A stretch of 64,000 bases of DNA from positions 3,224,001 to 3,288,000 of the forward strand of contig NZ_JAPNKC010000001.1 in assembly GCF_026626705.1 (NCBI RefSeq). The letters run 5' to 3'. Below are positions 62,570-64,000 of the stretch, piece by piece. Under the pieces are notes generated by a model that ran no database searches, was not told where the DNA came from, and saw nothing but the letters and a program-made list of their open reading frames with translations. The position numbers and the translations under genes are program-made. Position 1 is the stretch's first letter. Every line of letters begins with the position of its first letter. Origin of the DNA: Pyxidicoccus sp. MSG2. Lineage in GTDB: Bacteria > Myxococcota > Myxococcia > Myxococcales > Myxococcaceae.

Positions 62570-63234
62570 CAGCGGGAGCCAGGAGCCGCGTCGACGTGCC
62601 CACCCGAGACGGGGCCCGACACCTTTGCCCAGTGCAGCTTCAGCATCGCGGGCGTGCCCGCGTCGTCGTAGTAGGAGAGCAGCTCCACCTTGAAGTACGC
62701 GCCCGAGTCCGAGCGCACCACGTAGACGAGCGGCCGCGGACTGAGCTTGTGCGTCGCCGGGTCATAGGCGTACCAGCCGTCCCCCGCCTGGAAGACGGTG
62801 TCCGGGTCCGCGCCCACGTCGTCGCCATCCGCCGCGTCGGTGGTGTAGCCGCTCGATGGCGCCTGGGTCACCTGCGCGAACGTCTTGTCGGCGAGCACCG
62901 CCACCTGCACTCCGCCAGTGCCACTCACGCCGCCGCGCGAGCGGATGCCGAAGCGCTGGAAGGACAAATCCCAGACGGTGTCCTGCGCCGCATCCACCTG
63001 CTTGCCCAGGTCCAGGTCCAGGCCAATCCACGCCTCCTTGCTCGTCGCGTCCACGGTGGTGGTGAACGAGCCGTCACCGTTGTCCTGGTGGCGCACGTGG
63101 GTGCCGTTCTCCGGCAGTTCCTGCTCGTCACCGGGCGTGGGCTCGAGGTCATCACCACACGCAGTCAACAGCCCCGCCAGCAGCAGGCCTGCGGCACGAC
63201 GGGAGACGCGAGAACGCGGGGAGAAGCGGGACAT
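62569..63234 (-). CDS. hmuY: HmuY-family haem-binding lipoprotein
   Basis: 221 residues. GAAGGAG lies just before ATG 63234. The lipoprotein signal ends at LLTAC. The mature part has the HmuY fold signatures: EAWIGLDLDLGKQVDAAQDT, WDLSFQRFGIRSRGGVSGTG and FQAGDGWYAYDPATHKLSPR. HmuY of Porphyromonas takes haem at the surface and hands it to the receptor HmuR, which is the gene upstream here. Its stop is shared with the start of hmuS. Confidence 0.88.
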   Translation of the reverse strand: MSRFSPRSRVSRRAAGLLLAGLLTACGDDLEPTPGDEQELPENGTHVRHQDNGDGSFTTTVDATSKEAWIGLDLDLGKQVDAAQDTVWDLSFQRFGIRSRGGVSGTGGVQVAVLADKTFAQVTQAPSSGYTTDAADGDDVGADPDTVFQAGDGWYAYDPATHKLSPRPLVYVVRSDSGAYFKVELLSYYDDAGTPAMLKLHWAKVSGPVSGGHVDAAPGSR

Positions 63235-63263
63235 GAAGGCTCCTTCAGGTTTGGGTTGGAACA

Positions 63264-64000
63264 TCACAGGCGGGCGGAGAGCCCGGCCTGGAAGGTGCGA
63301 GGGGGAATGGGCAGGTCCGTGGGATTGCCCGCATCCGCGAGGTTGGTGCCCATGACGAAGAGCTGGAGTTGCTCGCGAAGCCTCCAGCCGACACGGGCGT
63401 CCACGGTGACGTAGGGACGGGCGTCGTAGGGCTCCACCACTCCGTCGCCGTTGGCGTCCGGGTAGAAGGGCCGCGGGCCCACGAGCGCGCCGCGCGCCCA
63501 GGCCTCCACGCCCGACTCGCGGTGGCGCCAGGACACCTGCGCCGTGAGCCGGTGACGGGCCTGTCCCTCCAGCGAGAGCCCGGTGGACTCGGAGCGGCCG
63601 TCGGTGAGGGTGTAGGCCAGCTCGGCGCTGATGCGCCCCGGGAGGCCCTGGCGCACGCCCAGCTCGCCGCCGCGCAGCGTGGCCCGCGCCACGTTGACGT
63701 AGGTGAAGAGCGACTGCTCGCCCCCCTCCTGGAGCGAGACGCCAATCATGTCCCGCAGCGTGTGGTGGAAGGCGCCCACCCAGAGCAGCGACGTGCTGGC
63801 GGGCCGCAGCTCCCCAGACAGCGTCACGCTGCGCGAGCGCTCCGGCCGGAGGTCCGGGTTGCCTCGCACGGCGTAGCCGACGGAGGGGTTCTCGAAGTCG
63901 AGCAGCAGCTCCTGGAAGCCCGGAGCGCGGTAGCCAAAGCCGTAGCCGCCACGCAGCGTGAGCCAGGACAGCGGGTCCACGCGCAGCGCCAGCCGGGGCG
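63264..64000 (-). CDS. hmuR: TonB-dependent haem receptor, C-terminal part (partial)
   Basis: The last ~245 codons of an outer-membrane receptor that continues past the right edge. Beta-barrel strands and the haem receptor boxes are visible: YRAP (GYGFGYRAPGFQELLLDFEN) and NPDL (RGNPDLRPERSRS). No His lies between these boxes, although a His there is the haem ligand in Yersinia HemR-type receptors. The last residues TFQAGLSARL end in the typical hydrophobic strand. It is upstream of hmuY by 29 bp in the same direction, so HmuR/HmuY work as a pair. Confidence 0.88.
   Translation of the reverse strand, partial: PRLALRVDPLSWLTLRGGYGFGYRAPGFQELLLDFENPSVGYAVRGNPDLRPERSRSVTLSGELRPASTSLLWVGAFHHTLRDMIGVSLQEGGEQSLFTYVNVARATLRGGELGVRQGLPGRISAELAYTLTDGRSESTGLSLEGQARHRLTAQVSWRHRESGVEAWARGALVGPRPFYPDANGDGVVEPYDARPYVTVDARVGWRLREQLQLFVMGTNLADAGNPTDLPIPPRTFQAGLSARL

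Overview
The window is high-GC DNA, and the gene content points to a fruiting, gliding myxobacterium of the Myxococcaceae/Cystobacterineae. The evidence is an AgmX/PglI-type TonB-tail protein in a Glt/Nfs-like cluster, an FHA-domain sigma-54 activator, many secreted lipoproteins with Asp/Pro/Gly linkers, thrombospondin type-3 repeat proteins, a MYXO-CTERM-like tail and a DUF3332 protein. No rRNA, tRNA or CRISPR was seen. About 46 protein genes are supported. Many are coupled by 4-base ATGA/GTGA overlaps.

Layout. 1-20 kb: a cut-off YncE-like/cytochrome lipoprotein, a sensor kinase/OmpR-type regulator pair, a methyltransferase, a propeller lipoprotein with a strong terminator, a two-domain amidohydrolase, an FHA-sigma-54 activator, an M15 peptidase, DUF3332, an intact IS30-family element (12350-13645), a PrsW-like protease, two lipoproteins, and a Tat-secreted Gluconate_2-dh3/GMC oxidoreductase pair. 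19-32 kb: a lipoprotein-rich minus-strand block. It contains three paralogous VWA plus thrombospondin-repeat lipoproteins (one with a ruined MIDAS), a TSP3 protein with a surface-sorting tail, a PPC-repeat lipoprotein and a di-haem YncE-like protein.

32.4-43.9 kb: a tightly packed plus-strand operon encoding an envelope complex of the Glt (gliding) / Nfs (spore coat) type. Its genes are a small secreted protein, an FHA-TM-TonB protein (G-like), an outer-membrane beta-barrel (H-like), two TPR proteins (C- and D-like), two small lipoproteins (E- and F-like) and a further TPR protein. A predicted promoter places the transcript start on the first ATG. 43.9-48.9 kb: an EamA permease, a truncated left end of the same IS30 element, a hypothetical membrane-anchored protein, a zinc-protease-like lipoprotein and a desaturase-like membrane protein.

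48.9-58.7 kb: a gaseous nitrogen oxide module. A quinol NO reductase diverges from a minus-strand operon of cytochrome c, NosZ (clade II-like, with a lipobox), NosD, NosF, NosL, NosY and an uncharacterised membrane protein, with a hemerythrin downstream. The divergent promoter region carries a 23-bp palindrome of the NsrR (11-1-11) type. Together these predict NO to N2O to N2 detoxification or respiration under NO control. 58.7-64 kb: a haem uptake operon (hmuR-hmuY-hmuS-hmuT-hmuU-hmuV) converges on the NO reductase gene and runs off the window.
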